This document shows, piece by piece, positions 11,085 through 22,039 of a stretch of 64,000 nucleotides of DNA. How positions within the stretch are numbered: the first letter of the stretch is position 1; each line of letters begins with the position of its first letter. The notes under the pieces were generated by a model that saw only the letters and a program-made list of their open reading frames with translations, did not search any database and was not told the DNA's origin. Location: positions 387,981-451,980 of the forward strand of contig MNCI01006063.1 of assembly GCA_015680685.1 (NCBI GenBank), written 5' to 3'. This DNA is from Gnetum montanum (lineage: Eukaryota > Streptophyta > Gnetopsida > Gnetales > Gnetaceae). The position numbers and the translations under genes are program-made.

Positions 11085-12094
11085 ATGGCTTCTTTCAGCA
11101 CCGTTGCTAAAACCTTCAACGTTGAAGTTCCCATCATGGTTCAAGGCATCACAGGTGCCGAACGACCACTCAACCCGATGCTGGAAACACGTCGATCCCT
11201 CAGGATCCAAAACTAGGGACTTGAGAGCTTGGCCTAGCAACATGAATGCTATAACTTCCTCTGTGCAAAGGTGTAGGCAAACCTACCCTTGGATGCACAA
11301 GAACTTAAACACAAATGTAGTTTCAAGTTCGCTTACTACGATAGGAAGGAGTTTTTTCCCACTCCTGGAGCTTCCATCCCTTTGACACAGACAAATCAAT
11401 GGCTTCTAGACCAACTAATCCAGTTGGCTAGGCTTAGGGAGTAGCAAGATACAACATCCAACCATGATGAGACCTTCCAGGATGGACAAGAGGAGCTCGA
11501 TTCTCAATCCTATGAGGGAGGTCAAACCAACCCCGTCACGATCCCTCCTACCCAGTCTTTCTGGACCAACCCATTATCTTTTGTCGCTCCCTTTGTGATC
11601 ATACCTACTCTTCCGCAACCTACAATCACACCTACAATGGGTAGCCATGTCATCTTCCCAACGTATCAATGTCCTTATTCCCCTATTTCATTTGCAGCCA
11701 CTATTCCTCCACAAACCATTCATTAGTCCATTCCTATAGCACATCACATGCCAATCATGACTACCCCGCCGCATGTTCATACCATACCTACTTCACAGTC
11801 ATACGCAACTTCCATTTCCATTCCCGCATTCACACCTATCCCACCATCGGTGGTGTGCCTAGGCCTATCCACATGATGGACCCCATTCACTACTCCCCCT
11901 ACTATGCTACCATCGCAGATGTCTCACCACGTTCCCCACCATGCCGCAGAAGGTACAACCTAGCATGAGAATATGGTCTTTTCCACCTCTCACACAAGCC
12001 TCCCATTTTGTGGTGCAACCAGTGGCTACCACTTCAATAGCGCCACCTACCAAGTGGTGGATAGCACAATCACCACTATTCACAGGGGCCACCC
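11085..12094 (+). pseudogene. gag, N-terminal part (element M)
   Basis: The chosen start is ATG 11085 (MASFSTVAKTFNVEVP), about 400 bp after the PBS. The first frame ends at a stop near 11214. Reading then continues in shifted frames: AYYDRKEFFPTPGASIPLTQ (about 11330), then a Pro/Thr/Ser/Gln-rich linker to 12094, which is a typical low-complexity gag spacer. Element B interrupts it inside CACCC. No conserved domain is visible in this part. Confidence 0.6.
12090..12094 (+). repeat. Target-site duplication of element B, left copy
   Basis: CACCC, identical to 22035-22039 on the other side of B. Confidence 0.9.
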
Positions 12095-12664
12095 TGTACC
12101 GACCGAAATCGTCGGTGCAAGGCTGGAACATTACGAGCACCGAAAGATCTACAAACTCGCACAGTCGACCCTGCTTCTGCTTGAGGGCAAGTTGGAATGG
12201 ATGAAGGCAGAGTGCCTTGAATGGTCCGCACGCAGATCAAACAAGGAGTTCCCCAACGTTTGCCGCTACAACACGTTGGGTTATACGTAAACAATGCACA
12301 TTAAATGTAAACCGTAAGCAAGCACGATAATGTAAATGAGCCTGTAAACGTAAACTGAAAAACAAAGAAAACTGCAATAGATCTGAGAAAAATGTAAAAT
12401 TTTTTGTATTGAGAATTGATTACAAAGTGCACCAGTCCAAATGCAGTTGTGGCCTTGACACAAGGCGGACAAAAGGCCCCGGCGTGTGCAGGAATGACTT
12501 GGCTGGTTCGCAAGGCAGGCGGAGCATAGAGACTGTGTACGGCGTACAGGGTTCTCCAGCGTAAGAGGGTTTTTGAGCTCTGGTCCACAGCGTAAATTTC
12601 TCTTGTCTCCTCTGGGATTTTTTGCCAACCACCCTCCAACACTGATTTCATGGAAAACTGGGCC

Positions 12665-12671
12665 TTTTATA
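12665..12671 (-). promoter_or_regulatory. TATA box of B 3' LTR
   Basis: TATAAAA on the minus strand in context TATAAAAGGCCCAGTTTTCC, identical in the 5' LTR copy. Confidence 0.65.
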
Positions 12672-12689
12672 GACGGGTTTTACCGGGGA

Positions 12690-12900
12690 ATTCGGGTTGG
12701 GAGACACGTGGGCGTATACGCTACATCAGGCCAGATTTAATTTACAAGTGTTACATTTGCTGGCGTATATGCCAGGGCGTATATGCTGTGGGGAGGGCGT
12801 ATACGCTGGTCGTATACGCTGTGGATGCTAAGCGTAGAGGATGCCAGCGTAAGCGTATAGCGTGCCAGCGTAAGCTGAAAATGTGCCCAGCGTATACACA
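12690..12900. repeat. AGCGTATACGCT palindrome cluster upstream of the B TATA box
   Basis: About eight copies or variants of the palindromic GCGTATACGC / GCGTATATGC unit lie in 200 bp directly upstream (minus-strand sense) of the TATA box. The cluster is conserved at 20310-20510. Confidence 0.7.
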
Positions 12901-12924
12901 TGAAAATGCTTCATTTTAAGGTCA

Positions 12925-14150
12925 AAAATTGATTTTTGGGTACCCAAGAGCTACTGGGAACCTTGGGGAAGGTTCTGGGAGGTCTGGAAGCTCGATTCTG
13001 GCATGTTTTGATGCATTTCTGGAGCCCGAAAGTCTGTCTACGCTGGCCACACCCCGGCGTCTACGTCGGGCATACAGGAATGGAAGACCATCATTCGGAG
13101 CCCAAAATTCAATTTTTGAGTGCCTGAGACCTACTGCAAACCTTGGGAAAGGTCTTGGGGGGTCTGGATGCTCGATTCTAGCATGTTTTGATGCATTTCT
13201 AGAGCCCGAAAGTCTGTCTATGCTGGCCACACCCCGGCGTCTACGCCGGGCGTATAGGAATGGAAGACCATCATTCGGAGCCCAAAATTCAATTTTCAAG
13301 TGCCTGAGACATGCTGAAAACCTTGGGGAAGGTTTTGGTGGGTCTATACGCTTAATTCTGGCATGTTTTGATGCATTTCTGGAGCTCGAAAGTCTTTCTA
13401 TGCTGGCCACACCTCGGCGTCTACGCCGGGCGTATACGCTGGGCGTAGAGGAATGAATGACCATCATTTGGAGCCTAAAATTTGATTTTCAAGTACTTGA
13501 GACCTACTGGGGACCTTGGGAAAGGTCCTGGGGGGTCTAGAAACTTGATTCTAGCATGTTTTGATGTATTTCTGGGGCCCAAAAGTCTGTCTACGCTGGC
13601 CACACCCCGGCGTATACGCTGGGCGTAGAGGGATGAATGACCATCATTTGGAGCCAAAAATTTAATTTTTGAGTGCTTGAGACCTACTAGGAACCTTGGA
13701 AAAGGTTTTAGGGGGTCGAGATGCTTGATTCTGGCATGTTTTTATGCATTTCTTGGGCCCGAAAGTTTGTCTACGCTGGCCACACCCCGGTGTCTACGCC
13801 GGGCGTATACGCTGGGTGTAGAGGAATGAATGACCATCATTTGGAGCCTGAAATTTGATTTTCGAGTGCCTGAGACCTACTGGGAACCTTGGGGAAGGTT
13901 CTGGGGGGTCTGGATACTTGATTCTAGCATGTTTTGATGCATTTCTGGAGCCTGAAAGTCTGTCCACGCTGGCCACACCCCGGCGTCTACGCTGGGCGTA
14001 TAGGAATGGAAGAACATCATTCGGAGCCCAAAATTTGATTTTCGAGTGCCTAAGACCTGCTGGGAACCTTGGGGAAGGTTTTGGGGGGTCTTGACACTCG
14101 ATTCTGGCATGTTTTGATGATTTTTTGAGCCCCAAAAGTTGCTGTACGTT
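12925..14150. repeat. 180/193-bp tandem array in B 3' LTR
   Basis: Seven units. The landmark CCATCATT recurs at 13088, 13268, 13461, 13641, 13833 and 14014, spacings of 180, 193, 180, 192 and 181. The long form carries an extra 12-13 bp GCGTATACGCTG-type insert. Because 180 is divisible by three, the array yields long but meaningless open frames on both strands. Confidence 0.92.
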
Positions 14151-14410
14151 GGGCCTTACGCTGGGCATGTGTAGGCCAGGGTACAGGATGCATACTTAGT
14201 GAAAACCAAGTATTTTGAGCTCAAGGTTTGCCAAGTTTGATGCCAGATGTCATCGTAGTCTTCTATGGGTCCCAGGGAACTTTTAATTGTTTTCTTTGAC
14301 TTTGTTTGAGGCTATTTTTGAGGCTTTCAAGCTTAGTCATGCTAAGGACCAACATGACTTAGCTTAATTTCTGTCTACAAGTGTTAGCCAAAATTTTTTG
14401 TGGTGTTTCA

Positions 14411-14430
14411 TTGGCCCCTCTTTGTTGATG
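14411..14430 (-). other. Polypurine tract of element B
   Basis: CATCAACAAAGAGGGGCCAA on the minus strand, directly before the 3' LTR. It is nearly identical to that of M (42750-42768). Confidence 0.8.
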
Positions 14431-15489
14431 TCTGGAGGAATTGACCCGAGAGGCATCGACAAAGAAGTACAAAACACCACAAGCAAACAAGGTGCAAACA
14501 TTATCCTTGGGCACTTGGCCAAATGTCATCGCACTGTGTTCAAAAGTATCTAGGATTGGGAAATGAAGCTTGTAGTTGGATTGGGAGATAGAAATTATGA
14601 GGATTGGGAACTGATTAAGGGATTGTGTTGGTGTGGGATGCTCTGGTGTGTATATGGGTCATGCTGATCCTTGTCAATAGCCATTGTTTAGCAGACTCGG
14701 AATCAAGGCATGAGATGTGCGTCCTTTGGCAAAACAAGAGTCTTGTTTAGTGTTTAAGAGGACTTGTTGGTGGAGAGACAAAGCTGTGTAATGTGATATT
14801 ACTTGAGCTTTTGAGACATGAGTGTTTGTTTCCAAGACAACTGCCTTCCTGCCTGAGGCTTATGAAAAGTGCCAAGGGTCTTGTGGTTCATTTTGCTCTT
14901 TGCTCTTTTCCTTTTCTTTCTTTTTCTTTTTTGTTTTTTTTTATTTTTTGCTTTTTTTTTGTTGTTATTTGTTTTTATCTCTTTGTTTTTTGGAAAGAGC
15001 TTTCTTTCAATTTTGCACTCATGCTCATGTGCCATATTGTGTGTTGCAGTTGCTTGAGAGTGTCACAGCGTGTAACAGTGTGCTCAAATTTTTGGGGTGT
15101 ACTGGGTGTATCTGGGAAATGTAACCGGGTAGGAAAGGGAATAAGAGTGTTGGGGAAATGGAGAATGTATTGGGAACTAGGAATGTACTTTTGACCAGAT
15201 TGATTAACCTGGTTGCATGCGTCAGAAACAATGTGACACCTTGTCACCGTGATGAAGTGTATCTATGTACGAGCACCACTGGGTGTCATCCTGCAAACAC
15301 AACTCCAAGAAGACAAGAAAACCACAAGTGAATGAGTTAGCGAACACTTCAGGCATGAATGTGACTGATGCAAATGGAGACGCCATGTGAAACTTGAGGC
15401 AAATAGAATGAGCAGCAATAGTGTTGTCGAAGCCGATGTGATGAATGATGCAGCAGGCATGTCATGAATTACAGCAGCAGATGAATGTG
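14431..15489 (-). other. 3' non-coding region of element B
   Basis: No protein is recognisable. A T-rich tract (about 14905-14995 on the plus strand) produces a Lys-rich open frame on the minus strand, which I regard as spurious. Confidence 0.5.
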
Positions 15490-16040
15490 CCAGAAATGAT
15501 ATGGCTAGTTTATAGTCTTAGCGGACTGTCATGGGTTAGTTTTACGTCGTAACCCGTTGGACGTTGCTAGTTTATCATCGTAGCTGACGGTACGATGCTA
15601 GTTTATAGTCGTGGCGGACTATGAAGAGGCACGCTAGTTTATAGTCTTAGCGGACTTTGATGAATGAAACTGTGGTAGTTTAATGTCATACCGGACGGGT
15701 GCTAGTTTATTGTCATTGCGGACGTTCCGTGGTATCAGTTTATCGTCATGATGCTAGGACGGGCTGTGGTATCAGTTTATCGTCATGATGCCAGGATGGG
15801 CTATGGTATCAGTTTATCGTCATGATGCCAGGACGGGCTGTGGTTGCATGCATGTGCGTCTGTGCGATCCTGTAAAGAAAAGCAACTAGAGAAAACGATG
15901 TTAAATAGCCACTGCAAAAAACATGAATCGAAATGCACAAGTGAATGGAAAATAATGTGAAAAGGTGGTAGTTTAAGGTCTTTTCGGGCCACGTGTTCTA
16001 GTTTAAGGCCTTTTCGGGCTAGATCCAAGCGCGTAAGCTA
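15490..16040 (-). repeat. Diverged 'TAAACTAGCA' repeat array (element B)
   Basis: On the plus strand the phrase (G)CTAGTTTA(T/A)(A/T)GTC..(A/G)GCGGAC recurs about every 30-60 bp, more than ten times. At the left end three near-identical 50-bp units with ATCAGTTTATCGTCATGATG begin at about 15734, 15773 and 15809. In B's sense direction the motif is GACCTTAAACTAG-like and is the same family as the arrays in M (35545-35785, 40720-41370). Confidence 0.75.
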
Positions 16041-16185
16041 GTACAATGCCAACTAAGGTGATGTATGCACAACGAACAAAGGTGACGAGTGGGCAGGGAT
16101 TAGGCGTGTCTTTGGTAACAGGGGAGTCTTGACTATGCGGTTGTTTCTTAGTTGGACATGGTCTAAGAGGCATGCTAGTTTGCTC

Positions 16186-17163
16186 TTAGAGGCTTTCAAT
16201 TTTTACCCCTCGTTCGGGCGTTTTAGCTCTAGGTGTTGTGTTTGTTGTTGTGGGTGTTGCTTCAAGAGGCTTCTCTTTCAAGACCTGTGACATGTCTATG
16301 TTATGGTCAGCTTGAAAGGGAGTGTTGATGCCATGTATAATGACTTGTACACCTTTGTATGGAAGGCAGATTTCTTGATGTATCGGTGAGGAGACGGCTC
16401 GTTGTTGTGCTAGCCAAGGTCTGCCAAGAATCATGTTGAAACTAGGCATCTCTTCTATGACAGTGAATTCTGCGCTGGTGGGGAATTGTTCACCTACCAC
16501 AAAAGCTAAGTTGATTGTGCCCTTGATTGTGACACATGATCCGTTGAAGGATTTTAGACACGTGGTTTCCGTTGGCCTGATCTCATCTGCCATGCCTAGT
16601 TTGTCAATAATAGAGTATAGAACTACGTTTGTTGCCGCACCGTCATCAATGTGCACTCTGCGAATGGTACATTGCCCAACACGTACACTAATTGATAATG
16701 GAGCTGTTGTGACATCCCCTCGTTCGGGGTTAACTTTAACTGCATCGTCGTGGAAGACTAAGGTGTTTGAACCCGATTCTTGTGGTGTGTGTTGTGAAAT
16801 CGTTGTACGGATGGATTCCATGTTAGCAGGGATGTCCTCTGTAACAGGAATGGACGCTAATGTTTGTGCTAAGGCTTCACGATGGGCTGATGACGTCATG
16901 ACCAAATCGTACAAGCTCATGGTTGTGTTCTTTTGTTTGAGTGTTTATTTCACCTGGGCCAGTGTAGCTATAAAGTCCGTGTTATTTGCCGTTGTGTTGG
17001 TTGCCTCCGTATGGGTTGAGGGCTTGGGCATGGTTTGTTTGGGATTAGGGACAGGGCCCCTAGTGTTTAGTTGTTGTATACTAGGTGTGTCCTTTATTTT
17101 AGTTGCGGGTATTGTTCGTTGTTCATTTGTCCTCTTCTGCTGCCATTTGGTAGGCTTACCCAT
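16186..17163 (-). pseudogene. Aspartic protease region of gag-pro (element B)
   Basis: Retropepsin cuts the Gag-Pro polyprotein. The frame 16920-16186 is open for 244 residues. It starts with SLYDLVMTSSAHREAL, a motif just before protease in related elements, then VHIDDGAATNVVLYSI with the catalytic DDG (the D-T/S-G position), and FNMILGRPWLAQQ, the usual ILGRPWL block closing the fold. A linker (17163-16945) precedes it with a stop between. Element M has the same protein (VHVDDGASTNVIPF, LILGRSWLAQL). The protease region itself is the best preserved coding segment of the window. Confidence 0.85.
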
Positions 17164-17212
17164 GTTGTTGGCAAGGTTGACTCTTGAGGGAGGAGAGGTT
17201 GAGACATTGCCT

Positions 17213-17561
17213 NNNNNNNNNNNNNNNNNNNNNNNNNNNNNNNNNNNNNNNNNNNNNNNNNNNNNNNNNNNNNNNNNNNNNNNNNNNNNNNNNNNNNNNN
17301 NNNNNNNNNNNNNNNNNNNNNNNNNNNNNNNNNNNNNNNNNNNNNNNNNNNNNNNNNNNNNNNNNNNNNNNNNNNNNNNNNNNNNNNNNNNNNNNNNNNN
17401 NNNNNNNNNNNNNNNNNNNNNNNNNNNNNNNNNNNNNNNNNNNNNNNNNNNNNNNNNNNNNNNNNNNNNNNNNNNNNNNNNNNNNNNNNNNNNNNNNNNN
17501 NNNNNNNNNNNNNNNNNNNNNNNNNNNNNNNNNNNNNNNNNNNNNNNNNNNNNNNNNNNNN
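17213..17561. other. Assembly gap (349 N)
   Basis: Unknown bases inside the gag of element B. Open frames that run through it are artefacts. Confidence 1.
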
Positions 17562-19103
17562 AGTTCTAAGGAGTTTCTCTAGTAGTTCAGAAGGTCGTGT
17601 AGGTAGAGGTGTGTACTTAGAGTGATCCTTGCGCTAAAAGTTGGGCCTTGGGGTGGCACTTGTTGTTGCAGGCGGGTTGGTACTAGTGTTAGTTGTTTTT
17701 GTGCTTGCGGCTACAGTTTCCATTGTTGTCTGTTGTTTGGCAATGTGTTGGTTCTTGTAAGCCACATAGGTGGGATCATTGCTGGTTTGCGTAGCTTGTT
17801 CAATGTTCGTGATCTATGTGAATGCTTGGCTCAATGTTTGAGTGCTTAGGTAGTATATTTTTGACTTAATGAAGTCGTTCATGACTCCCTTCAGAATCGT
17901 AAGCAAGTACTTTTCAGGGATGGGCTCATGAAGTTCATTAAGGGCCGCACTCCATCGTTGGATGAACTTTTGCACATGCTCGAGTGGTGCTTGTTTCACC
18001 TGTATCAGACTGTCTAGTGTGGCTTCAAGCTTGAGGTTGTACTTAAATTGGGTAACAAACTGATGTAGTAGATCTTCCAGAGAGGATATGGAGTTACGAG
18101 GCAAGGCTCGGTACCAGTCTAAGGCTACACCCGTTAAGGACATAGCGAACACTCGCAAGATTGCATGGGGCCAATCTTGAAGCAATAGAGTTTCTGATTG
18201 AAACGTGACTAAGTGAGCGTTTGGATCTCCCTCCCCATTGTACTTGGTTAATTGGGGCAATGCGATTCCCTTGGGTAAAGCTAACGGTGGCACTGAAGAG
18301 CTAATTGGATCATCGCGATAGAAATCCAGTACTTTAACTTGTTTAGTGTTGTCAGCTTTGAGTTGCTTTATCTCATCCACTAATGCTTGCATCATCTGTT
18401 TTGCTTCTGCCCACTCTTGAGCGGTAGGCAGATTAGTTGGTTGGGGAGGGTGTTGGGTCGTCATTTGTTGCTATGGAGCGATGTTCAGAGTTGCGGTTGT
18501 GGGGTGTGGCATGTTGAAGTGAGTGGGTTGTTGAACAAGGGGTATGGCCCCTTGCCTAGCCACAAACTGTGAAGTGACACCCTGGATGTGCGGGGCCGAT
18601 GTAGTGAAAGTGGCCCCATGCGTTTGCATGTGCGGTATGTACTGGGTGGAGATGGGGGTGGGTAATCTCTGTTGGGGTACTAGTTCTTGTGTGCTCATTG
18701 ACACTTGGTGAGTGGTCGTCTATCCCATGCGAGGATGAAGTGCTGGGTTCACGTAGGCATGGGGGTTAAGGGTGTGGTATGAATCCTCAGGTTCGGATTG
18801 TGCCTCAAAGTCATCTAAATCGTGTTGGTTTTGGGGCTCCTCATTGGGTCACTGTGAGTTTTGGCTCCTTGCCAGAAGGAGCTGGGAGATGAGTTTATGA
18901 TGAGGTTCAGAAAGGGGGATGATGTCATATACAGAGGGGACAAATTTGTGACCTCCCATGTATATGTGCTCGAAGTTTCTTTTTGCCTCCTATTCTATGG
19001 TGTCAAGAGGAAGGTTGGCTTGAATCTTCACACAGATGTAGTTATACTGTTCTTGTGTCGGGACTATGAAGGCGCGTGCATTAGAGGTCGGGGATGACTC
19101 CAT
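17562..19103 (-). pseudogene. gag (element B)
   Basis: The start chosen is ATG 19103 (MESSPTSNARAFIV). Stops occur near 18972, 18852 and 18470. The retrotransposon gag domain is at about 18330-17830: DFYRDDPISSSVPPLALP, YNGEGDPNAHLVTF, GVALDWYRALP, FKYNLKLEATLDSL, EHVQKFIQRWSAALNELHEP, LSQAFT. After it comes a KYTPLPTRPSELLEKL stretch that runs into the gap. The same blocks occur in M at 22200-23070. This gag domain mediates particle assembly. Confidence 0.85.
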
Positions 19104-19215
19104 GGTAATGTGTGCTTGGACAAGGTAATCGATGTTGGTGGTCGTTAGGACTTACACTAGTTTGAAGTAGGTGCGAATTGCAGCGAATTCGGCTTTGAAA
19201 TGGGCCCGTTTTGGG

Positions 19216-19385
19216 TGTTTTTGTTGGAAAAACACTGTAGCGGTACTGTAGCAGTACTGTAGCAACACTGTAGCATACGCTGAGGCACTGTAGCATACGG
19301 TAAGGCACTGTAGCATACGCTGAGGCACTGTAGCATACGCTGTGACACTGTAGCAGCGTATACGCCCGAGCACTGTAGCAGTGTA
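19216..19385 (-). repeat. 20-bp tandem repeat in the leader of element B
   Basis: CACTGTAGCATACGCTGAGG units start at 19266, 19286, 19306, 19326 and 19346, with degenerate ACTGTAGCA copies on both sides. They lie between PBS and gag, i.e. in the RNA leader. Confidence 0.85.
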
Positions 19386-19670
19386 GAAGCTGGGGTTTCA
19401 GTTTGCCAGCGTAGACACTATAGTCTGTTAGCAGCATAGACGCTGGGGTTTCAGTTTGGCAGCGTAGATGCTGTAGTCTGTTAGCAGCGTAGACGCTGGG
19501 GTTTCAGTTCGACAGCGTAGACGCTGTAGTCTATTAGCAACGTATACGCTGGGGTTTCAGTTCGGCAGCGTAGACGCTGTAGTCTGTTAGCAGCGTAGAC
19601 GCTGGGGTTTCAGTTTGGCAGCGTAGATGTTATAGTCTGTTAGCAGCGTAGACGCTGGGGTTTCAGTTTG
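19386..19670 (-). repeat. 53-bp tandem repeat in the leader of element B
   Basis: Six units with landmark CTGGGGTTTCAG at 19390, 19443, 19497, 19549, 19602 and 19655. Each unit holds two inverted-repeat cores of the AGCGTAGACGCT type. The array ends at the PBS. Confidence 0.85.
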
Positions 19671-19688
19671 GCCGTCCTTCTAGCGCCA
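19671..19688 (-). other. Primer-binding site of element B
   Basis: TGGCGCTAGAAGGACGGC on the minus strand, five bases from the 5' LTR. It is one base different from the PBS of C. I do not recognise the matching tRNA. Confidence 0.75.
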
Positions 19689-20263
19689 AAAACTGTACCG
19701 ACCGAAATCGTCGGTGCAAGGCTGGAACGTTACGAGCACCGAAAGATCTATAGACCCGCACAGTCGACCCTGCCTCCACTTGAGGGCAAGATGGAATGGA
19801 CGAAGGCAGAGTGCCTTGAATGGTCCGCATGAGGATCAAACAAGGACTTCCCCAACGTTTGCCGCTACAACACGTTGGGTTATACGTAAACAATGCACAT
19901 TAAATGTAAACCGTAAGCAAGCACGATAATGTAAATGAGCCTGTAAACATAAATTGAAAAACAAAGAAAACTGCAATAGATCTGAGAAAAATGTAAACTG
20001 TTTTGTATTGAGAATTGATTACAAAGTGCACCGGTCCAAACGCAGTTGTGGCCTTGACACAAGGCGGACGAAAGGCCCCGACGTGTGCAGGAATGACTCG
20101 GCTGGTTCGCAAGGTAGGTGGAGTGTAGAGACTATGTACGGCGTACAGGGCTCTCTAGCGTAAGAGGGTTTTTGAGCTTTAGTCCACAATGTAAATGGCT
20201 CTTGTCTCCTCTGGGAGTTTTTGCCAACTGCCCTCCGACACTGATTTCATGGAAAACTGGGCC

Positions 20264-20270
20264 TTTTATA
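20264..20270 (-). promoter_or_regulatory. TATA box of B 5' LTR
   Basis: TATAAAA on the minus strand, same context as at 12665. Confidence 0.65.
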
Positions 20271-20534
20271 GATGGGTTTTACCGGGGAATTCGGGTTGGG
20301 AAACACGTGGGCGTATACGCTACATCAGGCCAGATTTAATTTACAAGTGTTACATTTGCTGGCGTATATGCCGGGGCGTATATGCTGTGGGGCGGGCATA
20401 TACGCTGGGCATATACGCTAGTCGTATACGCTGTGGATGCTGAGCGTAGAGGATGCCAGCGTAAGCGTATAGCGTGCCAGCGTAAGCAGAAAATGTGCCC
20501 AGCGTATACAGATGAAAATGCTTTATTTTAAGGT

Positions 20535-21760
20535 CAAAAATTGATTTTTGGGTGCCCAAGAGCTACTGGGAAGCTTGGGGAAGGTTCTGGGGGGTCTGGA
20601 CGCTCGATTCTGGCATGTTTTGATGCATTTCTGGAGCCCGAAAGTCTGTCTACGCTGGCCACACCCCGGCGTCTACGTCAGGCATACAGGAATGGAAGAC
20701 CATCATTCGGAGCCCAAAATTCAATTTTTGAGTGCCTTAGACCTGCTGGAAACCTTGGGGAGGGTCCTAGGGGGTCTGGACGCTCAATTCTGGCACGTTT
20801 TGATGCATTTCTGGAGCCCGAAAGTCTGTCTACGCTGGCCACACCCCGGCGTCTACGCCGGGCGTATAGGAATGGAAGACCATCATTCGGAGCCCAAAAT
20901 TCAATTTTTGAATTCTTGAGACCTACGAGGAACCTTGGGGAAGGTTCTGGGGGGTCTGGACGCTTGATTCTGGCACATTTTGATGCATTTCTGGAGCCCG
21001 AATGTCTGTCTATGCTGGCCACACCCCAGCGTCTACACCGGGCGTATACGCTGGGCGTAGAGGAATGAATGACCATCATTTGGAGCCCGAAATTTGATTT
21101 TCAAGTGCCTGAGACCTGCTGGGGACCTTGGGGAAGGTCCTGGGGGGTCTGGACGCTCGATTCTGGCATGTTTTGATGCATTTCTGGTGCCCAAAAGTCT
21201 GTCTACGCTGGCCACACCCCGGCGTCTACGCCGGGCGTATACGCTGGGCGTAGAGGAATGAATGACCATCATTTGGAGCCCAAAATTCATGTTTTGAGTG
21301 CCTAAGACCTGCTAGGAACCTTGGGGAAGGTTATGGGGGGTCTGGACGCTTGATTCTGGCACGTTTTGATGCATTTCTTGGGCCCAAAAATCTATCTACG
21401 CTGGCCACACCCCGGCGTCTACGCCGGGCGTATACACTGGGCGTAGAGGAATGAATGACCATCATTTGGAGCCCAAAATTTCATTTTCAAGTGCCTGAGA
21501 CCTGCTGGGAACCTTGGGGAAGGTTCTGGGGGGTCTGGACGCTCGATTCTGGCACGTTTTGATGCATTTCTGGAGCCCGAAAATCTGTCTACGCTGGCCA
21601 CACCCCGGCGTCTATGCCGGGCGTATAGGAATGGAAGACCATCATTCGGAGCCCAAAATTTGATTTTCCAGTGCTAAGACCTATTGGGAGCCTTGGGGAA
21701 GGTTCTAGGGGGTCTGGACGCTCGATTCTGGCATGTTTTAATGAGTTTTTGAGCCCCGAA
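20535..21760. repeat. 180/193-bp tandem array in B 5' LTR
   Basis: The CCATCATT landmarks at 20700, 20880, 21072, 21265, 21459 and 21639 give spacings 180, 192, 193, 194 and 180. The unit count equals that of the other LTR, but the order of short and long units differs. Confidence 0.92.
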
Positions 21761-22034
21761 AGTTGCTGTACGCTGGGCCTTACGCTAGGCATGTGTAGGC
21801 CAGTGTACAGGATGCATACTTAGTGAAAACCAAGTATTTTGAGCTCAAGGTTTGCCAAGTTTGATGCCAGATGTCATCGTAGTCTTCTGTGGGTCCCAGG
21901 GAACTTTTAATTACTTTCTTTGACTTCGTTTGATGCTATTTTTGAGGCTTTCAAGCTTAGTCATGCTGAGGACCAACATGACTTAGCTTAATTTCTGTCT
22001 ACAAGTGTTAGCCAAAATTTTTTGTGGTGTTTCA

Positions 22035-22039
22035 CACCC
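22035..22039 (+). repeat. Target-site duplication of element B, right copy
   Basis: CACCC, identical to 12090-12094. Confidence 0.9.

Larger units (their letters stand above)
12095..14410 (-). repeat. 3' LTR of element B
   Basis: On the plus strand it begins TGTACCGACC and ends GTGGTGTTTCA. It contains a TATA box, an AGCGTATACGCT palindrome cluster and a 180/193-bp tandem array. It pairs with 19694-22034. Confidence 0.92.
12095..22034 (-). mobile_element. Element B: complete gag-pro LTR retrotransposon, reverse orientation
   Basis: The 9940-bp element has TG...CA LTRs of 2316 and 2341 bp and a perfect 5-bp target duplication. On the minus strand it reads PBS, repeat-rich leader, gag, protease, repeat array, polypurine tract. 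PBS, polypurine tract, LTR start (TGAAACACC) and gag-pro protein match element M, so B and M are one lineage. RT and integrase are absent; a 349-base gap lies inside gag. LTRs differ by about 13 in the outer 220 bases (hand count). Confidence 0.95.
19694..22034 (-). repeat. 5' LTR of element B
   Basis: 2341 bp, same boundaries and internal order as 12095-14410: R-U5 (19694-20260), TATA box, palindromes (20310-20510), 180/193-bp array (20535-21760), U3 end. Confidence 0.92.

Noticed and set aside
12922-13467. Long open frames on both strands of B's LTRs (12922-13467, 12929-13456, 13794-14168, 20541-21068, 20678-21079, 21033-21290)
   Set aside because: They arise because the 180-bp tandem unit is divisible by three and happens to lack stops. 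The 'protein' is the same phrase repeated, and both strands are open.
14793-15194. 133-residue frame in B's 3' region
   Set aside because: Driven by a T-rich tract that yields Phe/Leu runs. No family resemblance and no conservation in M.
16433-17582. 378- and 132-residue plus-strand frames through the N run
   Set aside because: One lies opposite the protease of element B and both are extended only by unknown bases.
19266-19385. CRISPR-like direct repeats
   Set aside because: Contiguous 20-bp tandem units without spacers inside a plant retrotransposon leader.
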